Assembly: GCA_036345935.2 (NCBI GenBank)
Contig: JADWOT020000003.1
Coordinates: 11,940,524-12,004,523, forward strand
DNA: 64,000 bases
Direction: 5' to 3'
DNA from: Taenia hydatigena
Taxonomy: Eukaryota; Platyhelminthes; Cestoda; Cyclophyllidea; Taeniidae
Positions 50,768 through 63,800 of the stretch are shown here, one piece after another; position 1 is the first letter of the stretch; each line of letters starts with the position of its first letter. A model generated the notes under the pieces. It saw only the letters and a program-made list of their open reading frames with translations. It had not been told where the DNA came from and did no database searches. The position numbers were made by a program, and so were the translations under genes.

Positions 50768-53700
50768 CTGTCACAATGTAAGAGAGTACAGCATTATCTT
50801 GAGTAGTAAAACAAATAGAAAATGGTAGCCGAAAATTGCTGGTAAATAGCGGATGTGCAATGCAAATAACTCAGCCTGCATGTCTGGCTTGTGCGCAAGC
50901 GAGTTGCAGGTGGACAGACTACTGACAGGAACCTATTGAGGGATTGCGAGTTGATAGACAATGCTGTCCGATGTGCCAAACTTGTATTTGGCACGCAAAC
51001 CAGCAGTTCAAAGCAATACGGTGTAGTTTCAGTCACCACAAATGCGTCCAGCTGTCAAACAACCAGGTTGTACCTTTCACCAAAATAGATTTATAACTGC
51101 ATTAAACGAACTTTGGCATAATGCACGAATATTTTTGCCAAATCACCTTGCGTGAGGTTGAGTGTGATGTCTAGAGGGAGATCATAAACTGACACTCCAA
51201 TTTTCCGTAGTGTTTTGCTACAAATTGCCCATCTGTAAGAGCAATTGGATTTGTATAACCTTGTCGTATCAATTAACATTTCCTGTCTACTTTATTCCTT
51301 CCTTCTGTCCAAACGCTGTTAATTGTTACCCAAGCGCAACTCGGTGGGCATTCAATCAAATGCGCATAATCGTCTTGGGACACTTCGTCTTTTCCTCTTG
51401 TCCATTCTCGTCCCTTCCCAATTTGTCACACTTTCTAGTCCTTCGAGATACCTGTGACATTGCATCAAGTTCCTTGAGGTGTGGAAGTCCGATAGATTTT
51501 AGGTCACGGACATGGGTCGTTAGATTCACAGCAGTCTTTTAAAGCTTGCTTTAATAATAGCTTAACTTCGTTGAAGCTAACTTGGCTCTATCTTCGGTCG
51601 TTGCCTAATGTTGATTTTGACGTAGTCAACACAGGTATCAATTGATGAAAAATTAATCTTTTATAAAAACCCCAGAAATATGACCATTTAAAAGCTGTAC
51701 AATTCTTAATGAACACATCTAAGCAGAAGTCGAATTTCAATGCCTAGGCGATCCATTTATGTCTAAGCGTTCATTAAAAAACATACCTATTCACTTTCAC
51801 TTTTATAGAACCGCTAAAAATCAATCCATCCATAAACGATTTGCCTTTCACTCACCTACCCATCCATGCACCCATTCGTGCCTTTTAAATTGACTTTTAA
51901 GAATGGCAAATTGGTTCTTTCTAATGCATGCCTCCCCAAAAATAAGTTGGAAAGGAATGTTTTACCTGATTTAGCAGGTTAAGTGCGAAAAACCGAATAA
52001 CTAATCTGTCAACGTTTTTGCTTTTGAGCTGTTTTAGGGCTAAGGATAGTGAAAGACACTGTTGTGACATGCAAAATTCTAAAACGGCTACAAAGATATG
52101 CAAACATAACCTTCTAGTGGATGCTGCACACTTATTCCATCAGAAACTTTAAAAATTGCCTCAACGCCATAAGTTATATTTTGCGCGAAGCTTTTGTCGA
52201 TTGCATCCATTCCTTTTTGAAGCATAGGTGCTGCATCCTCATGGGGCAGAATATTTCAGTGGATCCTTTCACATAAACCGTTTATCTCGTAGTGTATATA
52301 CGCAATCCCTTTAATCGGAAATCTTTAAATGTTGCTAACCCTGACATATTTAATGGTTTTGCTAATGCAGACTGAACTTGTTGCGAAATGAGCACTTACC
52401 GCGAAATCATGGCTAGCAGGGTTGGCTTTAATATCCGAAAAATGACCGGCGGTGGAGTTTTAAACATAAGAGTTCTCTAGAAGCATCAAGCGATGTTGAT
52501 AATAAGCAATTTCATTCGTCTTACTTATAACTCAGTCGAAATACTCTTATAGTATGTTAACATTCTATCAAAGTGCAATCCAGGGAGAAACAGCTCAGAG
52601 CTTGAAGAAGCCCTGTGCTTAGGAAGACTTCGTTGAAACCAAGAGCTTTGTCCCTTTCCATCGTGTATTTAAAAAATGTGGTTTGCTATCTGTGTCTATG
52701 GCTAACCTTTACTTTGTCCATCAGTGATGGTCCGTATGAAATGCTGTGTAAGCACGTTATGCACGCTAATATTTTAAAGAAGGAGACCCCATCCACTCAA
52801 TAATCATTAGTCCATGATGAGTCTTTGAAGGATTAACAGCTTTAAAATCACTATGTTAGTAAATTTTTTGCTTAAATGCACCTTTGCGCAAGAGGTGACC
52901 AGCAAACGCGACCCCTATCAAGAAATGGACGTTTCCATCACTGAGGAAGGAGTAAATTCTGGACGAGCACAATTTCGCTAATGATATTCCTTTTGAAACT
53001 CCTGCTTGGTCCTGTAAAGTAAAGTTTATTTATTTTTCTCTCGATACATGCATGCTACTGGAAAAAAGGACAAAGCGATATCACTCACTCTGCCTCTAAA
53101 ACTGATCGCAAAGCGCGATTGTGTTCATATGCCTATTACTGATGAGATTTTAGTAAACTGTTATGCTTTGACTAATCAGAACACTGATAAACAAATTCAC
53201 AGCGTGCTAATAGATAGGGAGTATCATTTTGACTGACGCCAAATACGCGTTGGTATATAGTCCAGTTTTGCTGTTGCCGTATGGACTTCTGATCACCACT
53301 TGTACATTCCAAGAGTATTTTTTCACCTAACAAGGAATACAAGATGCTCTGCACTCGTTCATTCAAGCATGTAGTAGTGTGACAAATCGTAGTAATGTGC
53401 AACACCATTGATAAGGAATTTTTGCTTTAACTCATGTTGATTGGGTTGCTGGCCAAATGAGATCATTAAATATGTTAAGGGACCTGAATGGACTCCAAGG
53501 TTCGCTAACTTCAAGTGGTCTTCATTTTTCGGGCGTATGCCATGATAGTTTTCGTGAATTTTACGCTATTGAATGGATGATTTGAAATTAAACTTTGCAT
53601 AGCTATTATGAGGTTAGCTGTAATCAAGTCAGCTATAAAACTTTTACAAAATGAAAAATACTTTTAGCACATAAGTTGGTTTCAGTGGCAATCGAGCAAT

Positions 53701-54731
53701 TTCAGGAACTTTTAACGATCAATTTAAAAACAAAATGGTTTTTTGGTCTCGTCTACTTTGTCAAGACAGCGCTCTCGAGGCGGTCAAGCATACTTGGAAT
53801 ATTACCATGGTGTCTACACATATGGTATTAACCGTATCTACACATCTACATACACCCACGAGTTTACCTTGAGCATTTTCACACGTTTATTAGATAACTC
53901 CAACCCTTTTAAAATAATTTCATCACTTTTGTCCTTTATCACACTTCTTAGTTTGCCTGTTGAGTGATGTTAGATGCAGATGCAAAACCTGCTCTGAGCT
54001 GCACATTCATCACCAACTGATGTGAATTGAAATTGCTGAATGAACATTTTGGGCATGAAAGTTAATTTCAGCGTTACTATAGCCATTTTAAGAGCTTATA
54101 TTAATCAGTTTGGAAATAAAAGAAGCTTCAGTGTTGTACACATTGCACTCTTTCGCCACTACCATCGAAACCTTGTTAGTCCATCCCTTTTATCCTGCAT
54201 TATAAAGTTGATCTTAGAAAATGAAGCACATGAACTTAACAGAGCAGTCAGCAAGGCCACATTATTAGCAGTTAAGCGCTAACGGAAGTGCAGGGTTCAA
54301 AGTTGCCATGCAAAACATGGCCTGCAAAGTACACGTTCAAGACTGCATGGAATTCCGCAATTATGCCAACCAACAGATCTACGTTCATTTATTTAACCAC
54401 TGCGAGTCTCTCTACTTCCGTGGTCCTGGGTTCTGCGCAAAAATCCTCGTAATTCCGAGCAAATTATCGCTCGCGATATCAAATCCCATCACAAAAAGAA
54501 AGTGCCGAAACGTTAAAGGCAAACGCTATCTTGCAGCATTTGACGTCTTTACCACAGAACCCCAACACAGTCACTCATACCACCCAACAATACGTGGTTT
54601 CACGGAGTGCATGTAAATGCTCAATTTGCTTCACAGGTCAAGGATAAGCTATCCCATTGGCTTACAATATTTTAGATCATGCTTATAAATGCACATATGT
54701 GGGTAGTAAAGCAAATCTTTTTGGATGAGAG
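50768..54731. other. No supported gene
   Basis: Upstream exons of the cathepsin relic were looked for on the minus strand and not found. Frames such as 51,210-51,542 (+) and 54,308-54,616 (+) have no known domain. The promoter of the FN3 gene should lie at the right end of this stretch. Confidence 0.35.
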
Positions 54732-56262
54732 ATGTTTTTCCAGCTCTGCTTCATTTTGTTGGTGACTTCATTCTCGCACGGTGACTTTGCACTGACAACA
54801 GGTGAGGTACCTTTTAATGCTTTACGCCGATTAGTATCGAATGTGTTTCTCAATAATGTAAGTTGCTTAGAAGTACTTTTGACTCGCTTATGTCGCACCA
54901 CGTCACATCGCTTTACATCCTGTCGCAGTTAAATCAACTTCACGCTACTGGACAGCCTTATTTATTTCTTTGTTGTTTTACTCGATACTAATCCTCTACG
55001 CCCATTTTCTCATTGTATTGAAGGCGCCATTAAATTTACGCATACTCTGTGATCAATGGAGCGTTGCCTGGTTTGGTCTGCGTTTTAATGCACCCATTTA
55101 CGTGGCAAATATGCAAATTGAACCAAGTTTTACAGTAGGTATCCGTATACCAGAGGCGTCAGATGTAATTTTTCACGAATATTTAGTTGTTCACACGTAT
55201 TATTCCACATAGTTGAGGGTAGTAAAACATAAGTAGGTAGTTTGTCAATTCTGAATCACTAATTCTGCAAAATTTATTCATCATCCTTAATGTTGAAATG
55301 CATGAATACCTTATAGAGAGATTGGGTGCGTTGGTCACTCTGAATAGACTTGCATTATCTGATGCTGTTGATGTAGTAGACACAGGACTTCCGAATCACT
55401 CTCGTCCACCTGTTGCGCACTCACCTTGATGCTTGGTCATTCCGCATCCATCTCAATTCACATGAAATTCAGTGGGATTAAGGAATCTTTATTATCCTCT
55501 AAACAACAACGACAAATCAGTGTATTTTAATTTGTGCAGACCCTGGTGCTCCACAGAATTTGACTATTGGAAAAATCGACTCTGACACTGTGCGCATACG
55601 TTGGGACATGCCGACTACGTCTGATGGGATTATTATTGGCTATAGTGCCAGTTGGAAATTCAACAACGATGAACATGGCCATTTAGATCTCTCCTTACGT
55701 AACAATTTCATTATTGGCGATGTGATGCCAAACCTACCCATTTTTGTCACCGTTTGTACACGAATTCGGAAAGGTTTAGGTACCGAAGATGAGAGTGAAT
55801 ATGTTGGTCCCTGCAACAGTGAAATGGCGATGATTGCACCAGCCTTGGAAGAAGGTGAGTCCTTTATGCTTGTTTTGCCGGAAGCTGAATGGTTGCTTGA
55901 AATTAACCGGAGTCAATTCAAACAAATTCAATGATACTTGTCCATTATTGCTAAACTGAGTCGGCAGATCTGTTTGCACTACTCCCTGCTGGGGTTTAAC
56001 CGATAAGGCAGTTACGCTGTCTCGACATACAAAGTTAACAGCTGGTAGACGTGTAGAAGTTAATAATTATTATGGAGCGACTTTGTTGCCTTGGATAGAA
56101 GGGAAAGACGTGTCTGTCCCGACTCCTGTAACCACAATGAACAGCAGGTCTGCCCAGACTCCTGCAATGCCTTCTTCGGGAGACTCCACAACTGGCGCGT
56201 CAACCTCTGTTGCTTTGACCACTGCAATCTTGCTAACTTCCGTGGCTCCAATGCTTGCATGA
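54732..56262 (+). CDS. Secreted/GPI-type single-FN3 protein, EG95/TSOL18 (oncosphere antigen)-like
   Basis: Three exons give a complete 182-residue frame: 54,732-54,801 (ATG, donor GTGAGG), 55,540-55,854 (acceptor TTTGTGCAG, donor GTGAGT) and 56,099-56,262 (acceptor TTGGATAG, stop TGA). Both introns are phase 1, so the FN3 domain is one symmetrical exon. Residues 1-17 are a signal peptide (MFFQLCFILLVTSFSHG). Residues 25-115 fit fibronectin III: PGAPQNLTI, the core Trp45 in VRIRWDMP, then IIIGYSASW and the VTVCTR strand. NLT at 30-32 is a glycosylation site. Residues 129-164 are Ser/Thr/Pro-rich, and 165-182 (SVALTTAILLTSVAPMLA) form a hydrophobic end like a GPI signal. Known taeniid host-protective antigens share this three-exon plan. 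The membership is inferred from architecture, not from close sequence identity. AATAAA at 56,414-56,419 may be the polyadenylation signal. Confidence 0.8.
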
Positions 56263-57042
56263 ACATTCTCGGAAGCCTATGCAAATCAACTATTTTAACT
56301 GCTGTAAATATTCCAGCTTAATATTTGTAATCATCAAGCACACCGCTCATGTTTATCGTAGGCTTCATTAACACGAAAAATGGTCGATTTGAGGATCATC
56401 CGCCTTGACTTTCAATAAACAGTGCAACTGCTTCGAATGATTGCTTAATGACAAACGCATGTCTTAAAATTTTAGTTCTTTCTCATCGATACGCAAACGA
56501 GTTTATTCTTGTAGGATCTATTCAGCGGATGAATTGATTTAATGGTTGGTATAATAGTGCGTGTTGTGGGAAGGAATTGAAGACAACATTATAATGCTGG
56601 AATTGTCCGCAAATCCAGAGAGATGTTGCTGTTTAGACTTCCAAAAGTTATCGCCATCGTAGCTCATTTTGTCTCTCATTGCTGCTTAGGTCATCCGTTT
56701 TGGTCTCAAACCTGTCTATTGATGAGCTAACTTGAAGATCAATGGCGTCAGGGCCGCTCATCCACAAGAAAAATTTAGGCTATTGCATTTGCTTTCCTCG
56801 AAGACTCTGGGTCGGATCACTTCATGTATCACTGTGTAGGAGCATATCTCTATTTCTCCTGATAAGTTATTAACGTGCTTCACCTTTTTATACGAATCTC
56901 ATTTAAAAGCAAGAAAAAGGTAGAGAACGTGTAAATGACTGGAGGCATCAGGAGGCTTTGGATGCGGTGTTTAATGGTTGCGCTAGGAATCAACCGTTGC
57001 TGGCAAGCCAGCAACTTCACTTTGTGTAAACAGCACATATCC
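56263..57042. other. 3' flank of the FN3 gene; no further gene seen
   Basis: It contains the possible polyadenylation signal of the FN3 gene near 56,414 and short frames only. Confidence 0.4.
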
Positions 57043-57210
57043 CTAGAGGTCAGGTCGACACCCCAAAATAAGATCCCTGACATGAAAAGGTGACCTAAAA
57101 GTAATGGGGATTATTGCGAAAGCAATGGGATTGCCCGGTAAGCCTATGAAAAGCCTTGCGCCACTTTGAAAGTTAGTATGGAGAAGAACTGGTCTACCCT
57201 TGAAAGAGCA
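57043..57210 (-). CDS. MoeA/gephyrin E-domain-like fragment (molybdopterin molybdotransferase)
   Basis: The minus frame ending near 57,043 reads KGRPVLL, then GARLFIGLPGNPIAFAI and SPFHVRDLILG. In MoeA and in the gephyrin E domain, a PGKP/PGRP motif is followed after 12-16 residues by GLPGNP and, after a further 13 residues, by a conserved Pro before a short helix ending in Gly. The spacing here fits. These enzymes insert molybdate into molybdopterin; gephyrin also clusters inhibitory receptors in animals. The frame upstream (to 57,381) lacks other MoeA motifs, and no TSGG-type exon was found between 57.4 and 58.1 kb. The fragment may be one exon of an unresolved gene, or a relic. A possible CTTTCAAG acceptor precedes GRP. 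Confidence 0.45.
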   Translation of the reverse strand, partial: CSFKGRPVLLHTNFQSGARLFIGLPGNPIAFAIIPITFRSPFHVRDLILGCRPDL

Positions 57211-57676
57211 AATAATTTCATTCTCTGACACGCGCATGGACGAGTCGTCAAAAAAGTGCCAATCGCTCAGTAACTTAGGGATACTTTTAAAAAAGGAAGG
57301 AGATCTGGTTATGGTTAGAAGTAACTGAACGTTTGCTGCGGGCATAAAGCTATTCGACCATAAACTGTTACTATGCTTCAAGGCTCCATATTCTTTACCG
57401 AGCAGAATTCCATCAGTACAGAATCTCTTTGGTCACATGACAATCTCATGCTCTAATATTGCTTTTTCAAGGACCGCGGCTCCATACAATGAAAGACATG
57501 GCTTGGTAACCTGACTCTTTATTGAGTGTGTGTTCAAGCTCTAAAAGCTATGCCTTCGTTTCGTGACATGGCCTTGACCATGTCATTTGCCACCCAGTCT
57601 TTCTGTACGGTAATTAGTGGCATGTTTTTCATACTGCTTTAGCTTATTACAACATCATGGGTAGACGGGACACTAC

Positions 57677-57742
57677 CTTTATGAGCTTTCTGCAGAAATG
57701 TCTCAGAGTCGGCTTGTCTGATGAATGCGCCACTGTCCAACA
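57677..57742 (-). other. Candidate small exon with NOB1 PIN-like start (weak)
   Basis: A 66-base segment between a TTCATCTAG acceptor and a GTAGTG donor reads VLDSGAFIRQADSETFLQK. The D-x-GAF(I/L)R pattern occurs at the start of the NOB1 PIN endonuclease domain, where that Asp is catalytic. No following NOB1 exon could be linked, so this may be chance. Confidence 0.2.
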
Positions 57743-60645
57743 CTAGATGAATAGCACACAAATGATTAAAGTGAGCGATTGGCAGTTTCAGCGCATGTTA
57801 ATTGCTTATGAATACAGAATTAAAGACGGCGATTAACTCAACATCTAATTTACACTATAACGAAAACAGAAAACGTTGGATGAAGAGGGGATCTGATATA
57901 GGACATTGTGAAAGCGTCGAGTTCATTAAGTGAAGGTGTGAAAAGCCAGCGTGAGCTAGTGCGTCAATGGTTGACTTGTAGGCGCATGCCAATAAGCCAT
58001 ACGATATGTGTTCGCGACATTGTGAAATTCCAATTCTAACCATGCTTGACCACCTAGAAGCTTTCTTGGGAGCGCATGCAACCACAGGTGGACATTATGT
58101 TGCGAAAAATCAATTATTGGAAACGCGTAAAGTTAAGCACCCTAAATACACAAATTTTTGTTTTCTAGAGAAAATTAAAGAATGCTTTTATTTCAGTTTT
58201 CATTTTATTCTATACGAAGCACAGTGGGTTTGCAATAGAACTTTCAAACATTAATACTGAGTGAAGAATGTAGACGTAGGAAGAGCCGAACAACACTTTC
58301 TAATCGAGGATGTTGCTCTTAAAAACATTAGAAAAGGCGTTTCCATCCTACCTGTTATTTCCAAAAGAATTATTTCTGCGTGGAGTTGTCTGGTTTCATA
58401 AATAAAGTGAAAACCGTTACTTGAAGCAGTAGCATTAGAGGGGCACTGACAGGTTTTGCGGCATAAGCGATAAGTCGTAATCGCTATGGTATGCTAGTCT
58501 ACTAGCTTGTCTTCATTGGCTCGTACTTGTTGTTAATTTTTATTACTCTTTAACCATTCTGCTGCATTATGAATGGTGCATCATGGTTTGCATTAGACAA
58601 TAAACAAGAAACTTTCAGTTTAGGTAACTGCTCAATGCAATTTTTATATTTTGCACTAATTTTTATTTAGGTTAGCCACCCAATTATTTTAATTATTTAT
58701 CTCCTACAAAACATGCCATTCGGAGGAAGCAACTGCTGTCGTTACCGAGGCATGTTCAATGCAGTTTATTTCATTAACTTGCCTTTGCACATCTGAGTAT
58801 CAGTAGTATTTTGGAAATCTCGGAAACAGCTTCACTGAGAGCTGGCATTCGTCCGTTTTTTTGTTTACAAGGCATCACTTCTGCCCTTTTACGCCAGCTC
58901 CTGTTATAGTTAATCCTTGACCAAGTGGCCGAAGTGAGCACCGAAGAATTTAACGTGTATCTAAATGCAATCTCCACCAAGAACTTTGGAGTGAGCAACT
59001 TATACACTGTTTTTAATGTTGTAACGAGCCGGGACATTCCTACAAACCTAGTGAAACCGCATACTTCTTAGGTCTTTTAGGTCGCTTAGTTGTACTTGCA
59101 TGAATGAACGCATTGGTAAAGCTACGTGTATCTGTGTTCCAGAGTACACCGATGTAGTCCAAAAGGAAAATTAATCCTGCTCTCATGCATTTACTTAAAA
59201 CCATACTTTTTAAAGAACCACAAATTTGACTAGATTTGATTCTGTAATTCCGTTGTTTCGCACCTACTCATCCTTTCTCATCACTGCCTTAAATTTTCCG
59301 GACGTATTTCACGCATCCAGTTTGAAATCGTGCTGGTGTCGAACGTGCGAGAATAGAAATTAGTTCATTGGACACCTCTTGAATTCGCTGCCAAAGTGTA
59401 TATGGTAGCGTGTGAATGCCCTTCCTCATGGAAGTTCACTTAGCTGGACTTAAGGAGTTTTCGATTAAACATGATATTTCCTTCTCGAAATTTATAGCAC
59501 TTTGGTGCTAACGGTGGTAAGCTTTACTCGCCCATTCAGGCAATGATATTGAGGTTAAGCGCAAACTCTGCTTCTTTTTTTAATGTTTAGCACTTTAAAT
59601 CTCTTAAAAGGTAAGCAAAGAATGGTTTGTTTGATCTGAAATGTAAGTTCTTATATAACTGAGTTTTCTCAACCTCTAGCTAATGCGCACTGAAAATGTG
59701 CTATTTTAACGCATCGTGAATCAAAAATTTTTTGCAAGGCAGGCTTCTGTTTTCTGCTCTTGCCTCAGGAACTCGAAATTTAGTTAAACGGTGGCATTCG
59801 ATTCCCTGAAAATGATCTTGGCATTGCTGCTTTGTAGAATCTGTTGTGCAGTCGACGATAAATTAACAGATCCAATAGTTATCATTCTTTTCTTTCTTTT
59901 ATGCTCCTTTACGACCACTAAACTAAATGGCGCCAATAATATGAATGCAATCGTTTTCTTATAACATACGAAGTATTTATGCGAAAGAAGATCAAAGCCT
60001 AATATGGAAAGAAGTGTTTGCATAAGGAGAGCGAGGAAAACGAGACACGACGCTGATACGGCTAATGTCCGTTGATTTTGGACGCCCATAACAGTCTGCT
60101 CTGGAGCTTGTAAACTGAGGTATTGAAGTTATTGCCTTATGGTTGCCTAAGAGGAGCTGTCTCGAATTAAAATCTACCCCTTTAGCACATATGCTGTTAA
60201 TTCTGGGACAATATGGTTTTTAAATGATTCTGATTACGCAAAACGTTTTTGTGTGCCAGTTCTTACTGGTTTGGGATTTTAAAGGTCCTCGCAACACACT
60301 GTAGTGAGCAAACGCTGACATCATTTTAACGAATTTTGGCACCTAAACTCGAGTTGAACTCTTGTGCATAGTGTAGCGCAAGTCAAATCGACATTGTGAG
60401 CTCTTTCTTCACTACTTAGACAGATTCTGATGCTGTTACAAGGCATTGTGGTGAGATTATTTTCTTTCGGCTAAAGTTTGATTGGCCTTTGTTGGTGCCT
60501 TTGGACGTTCCCACCCATATCACTTTTTTAATGTTGACTTTTACGTCCACACTGCAATGGCTGGACTTATTGCAACGCCTTTGTCATAATTGTCTGACTT
60601 AAATTCTTGTTTTTAGGAAGACTTTGTAATACTTATATTCTTTGA
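57743..60645. other. No supported gene
   Basis: Frames such as 58,085-57,855 (-), 59,037-58,774 (-) and 60,089-59,784 (-) show no known domain. The last is hydrophobic over about 60 residues and could encode membrane segments, but no splice chain supports it. Confidence 0.35.
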
Positions 60646-60800
60646 ATGTGCTTTGTAGGCTAGAGGCGGGAAAACAATTCGAATCACGTGGCGGAGCAGC
60701 GTGGAGACTCGCTGGAGCGTGACACCTCCCCGGCCTGAACCCCTACATCTTGCCTAGCTGTGTAATTATCACCCCCTATATTAAAGATGTCAAAGCATAC
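60646..60800 (+). mobile_element. Probable solo-LTR relic
   Basis: It begins TGTGCTTTGTAGGCTAGAGG, contains a GGCGGAGCAGCGTGG block and ends near CCTATATTAAAGATG. The order and several blocks match 38,588-38,735 (TGTGCTTTTAAGGCAAGAGG ... CCTATAATAAAGATG). No pol sequence is adjacent, so it is probably a solo or orphaned LTR. Confidence 0.5.
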
Positions 60801-63800
60801 GCAGACTTCTACTAACAAGGGTGACCAGACGGGAGAGGAGGAACCCTCCACAACTTTATCAGAAAAATGATGAAAAGGACTCAGCCACAAAATGAGGCTG
60901 ATAATTACAATTAGGTCTTATTTATTTGAGCTCATTTTGCAACCACTTTATAGCGGCTGAGTAAGCATTCCGTCACTGTCATCTTATAAAGCAATATAAC
61001 ATGCATCCGGGGCAGTGATATTATAAAACAAGTGAACTGAGCTATGCTGCTTAAAGTGAGTGGCATGGTATCTTTTACCATTGTCTGCATTTAACCGATT
61101 GTAGTTTCAACTGCGAGCAACAAAAGCAAAATGAATCAGGGAGGATTTGTTCTAATCCAACAATTTTTATCATTGCATCTCAAACGGTATTTGAGTGCTT
61201 TGATTTAAATATAAATTTGGAGGGTATTTTATTCGTAGGCTATATGTTGTGGCTGAAACTCACAAATGCATTGCTTGGCAAGGATATTTGCAACAGTGAC
61301 TTTAACCAAGCACCATCGATCATATTCTTGCGAATCTGCTACACGTCAATTTACTACACAGCTCCCGTCAGCGAGGATTGCTTAGCATAACTGTATGTTA
61401 TTCTTAGTGGTGAAACTGTTTCATACGCAACTGAAACCAACCTTTGCATTCGTTAATTATGACACGAAATTAATCGCACTCCCCATTAACCACCCGCTTT
61501 GGACTCCTCACACACCCTATTTTCCGCCAAATCCAAGGCTGCATTTTACCATTTATGCAGGAGCCTTAAACATAAGATTTAAATGATTTTAGCGAAAAAG
61601 CCAAAGTTCGTATAGCACTCTCAGTAGGTGATTTGGGTACTGGATCAAGGAATCGTGAGGTGAAAAGCTAGGCAATGCCTAAAACTGTGTTGCCTCAGGC
61701 AGTGTGCTTTGTCCAATGGAAGTCGGTGCTCTCATGCTTTGGCTCATTAATAACATCATAACCACACCCAAACACCATGGTTTTTTCCAAGGCGATGCAC
61801 ATATCATTTCATTCATCCAGATCTACAAGGCAATACAAATGGTGTCCCACTCTATTCGAATCAAGTACCACGAACTTGTTTGCAAGATTTTTCTCTTCTT
61901 GCAAATAAAAATGAAGATATTTTTGCATTTCAGGTATGCAATCATAGTGAAGTAGGCTTCTATCCACAACCCGTGGTGATGTATACCCAATTGTTTTATG
62001 CACCTGCATTCAATTAGTCAGTAAGTCTAAAAATGAATCAAATGGTTGATCGACAGTCAAATCACACAATTTAAGCGACTTCTGAAGTTTTGTACTAACT
62101 TCTACCAAAAACTGCCTGCAATACGAAAGAACACATCGATTCTATTTTCTAGATCCCACAATTCACACTTAAATGTTTGAGTCTCAATTGCTTCCTCGTG
62201 TTTAGCTGATATCAAATGAAAGAGGCGGGCTTAAAATCCACCTGCACTCATTAATAAGACTCTGCCAGTGACAACGTTTAATCATAAACAGTGTGTACGT
62301 GAGACATAACGAGCCCGCATTTCACGGCCCCTTCGCTAGCCCATCCATCCAATTAGCTAAGCAGTCTGCTGGCTGTCACGCTTGTGTCGTAATTCTTTGC
62401 AAACTTACGTGCGCTGCCATTCAAGACCCCTGGTCGATTGCTTTAATGATTTGTGATCTCAAACTTATGCGCTCGAGGAGTCCGACTCGTGACAATATAT
62501 TATTTTAAAAGCGTGAGGAATTTTATGAAGATCAAAGTGACTTTGCAACTATACGTGTCGATTTTGCAGATTGAAGACAAATTATTTAGTTAACAGGTTC
62601 GACTCAAAGCTTAAAGAAGATAAAGAAGATAATTAACTCGGGATCTAATGACGATTTTGCATTGCGGCCCAAAGAATACGGTGAACATCAGGAAGGGCGC
62701 ATACTTGGTCCTCTCCCATCTGTCTGTGACTTGTATGTGGAAGCGGTAGACGAAATCCTGATGATGTAGCTTCTTTATTCGTACCGATGGTAGGCACAAC
62801 CACCTGTATATTTTTATTGCTCGCATATTATCGTTCCTTCTTCCTCCACCCTTTCTTCTCCCTTCCACCTCCTCCTTCCTCCATGGGACACAGGCATACC
62901 TGATAAGAGTGACGGCAACGACGAACTACATGCAGTGTCTGTGAGGAAGGAAGTCCGAGTCGTGCAGTGGCATTGCAGCTAAAGCGTCAAAGAGACTGAA
63001 CAGTAACAGTAACAGCAAAAATTCCGGCAATTTAGTTTGTAACGGGATCTATTTGCGTCATGCACCTGCACAGAAGAATATCAAATGCCGTTGCTTAATT
63101 ATTTAAAAACCAAAAATGCAGCCAGTTATTAATTAGAAATAGAAGTCACCTCACCCGTGCAAAAATAAGATAGCAGAAAGCAGATGACGATCACCATGTC
63201 GAAAGCCTGCATAATTTCGCATAATTTCGTCTAAACTAAAGTATTTTCTTTACTGCTCTCAAATATATATATTTTTCTGACATCTAGTTCACGAAAATCC
63301 CACTTTTATGAGATATGCAATACGGATCGTGAGACCAATGTGATCAAAGGCATTCTGAAAGAAGCATAAATTGACAGGCATTAGGACCTAAAGAGCTTTT
63401 TATTTTTAAATATCCCCTATTCGCAGTATTGCAAAGTCTGCGCTTATGAGATCATTTCTTTTTATAGAAGCAATCAGAGAATGGCATTAACCTGTCACTT
63501 ATTACAACGACTTCAGTAGACTACGCGCCACCTCAACTTTCACATATTGGGCAAGCCGATTATCACTTCACATCACTTGATCCAAAATGGTAGCTTGTTT
63601 ATGATTTGCTTAAACAACGCATGCTTAACTGCTGCATTTGTAAACGGGCGAGGTGCACAAAATCCCATCTGGTAGGCATGTGGGTGAGTTGGTGAGTTTT
63701 CCTTTTATTGCTGATAAGGATAGAACGCGTTGGTCGTAGTCCATGCAAAGATATCGTATGGATAGGCTTGCTAGCAGCACGGAACTATCCCAGATAGACA

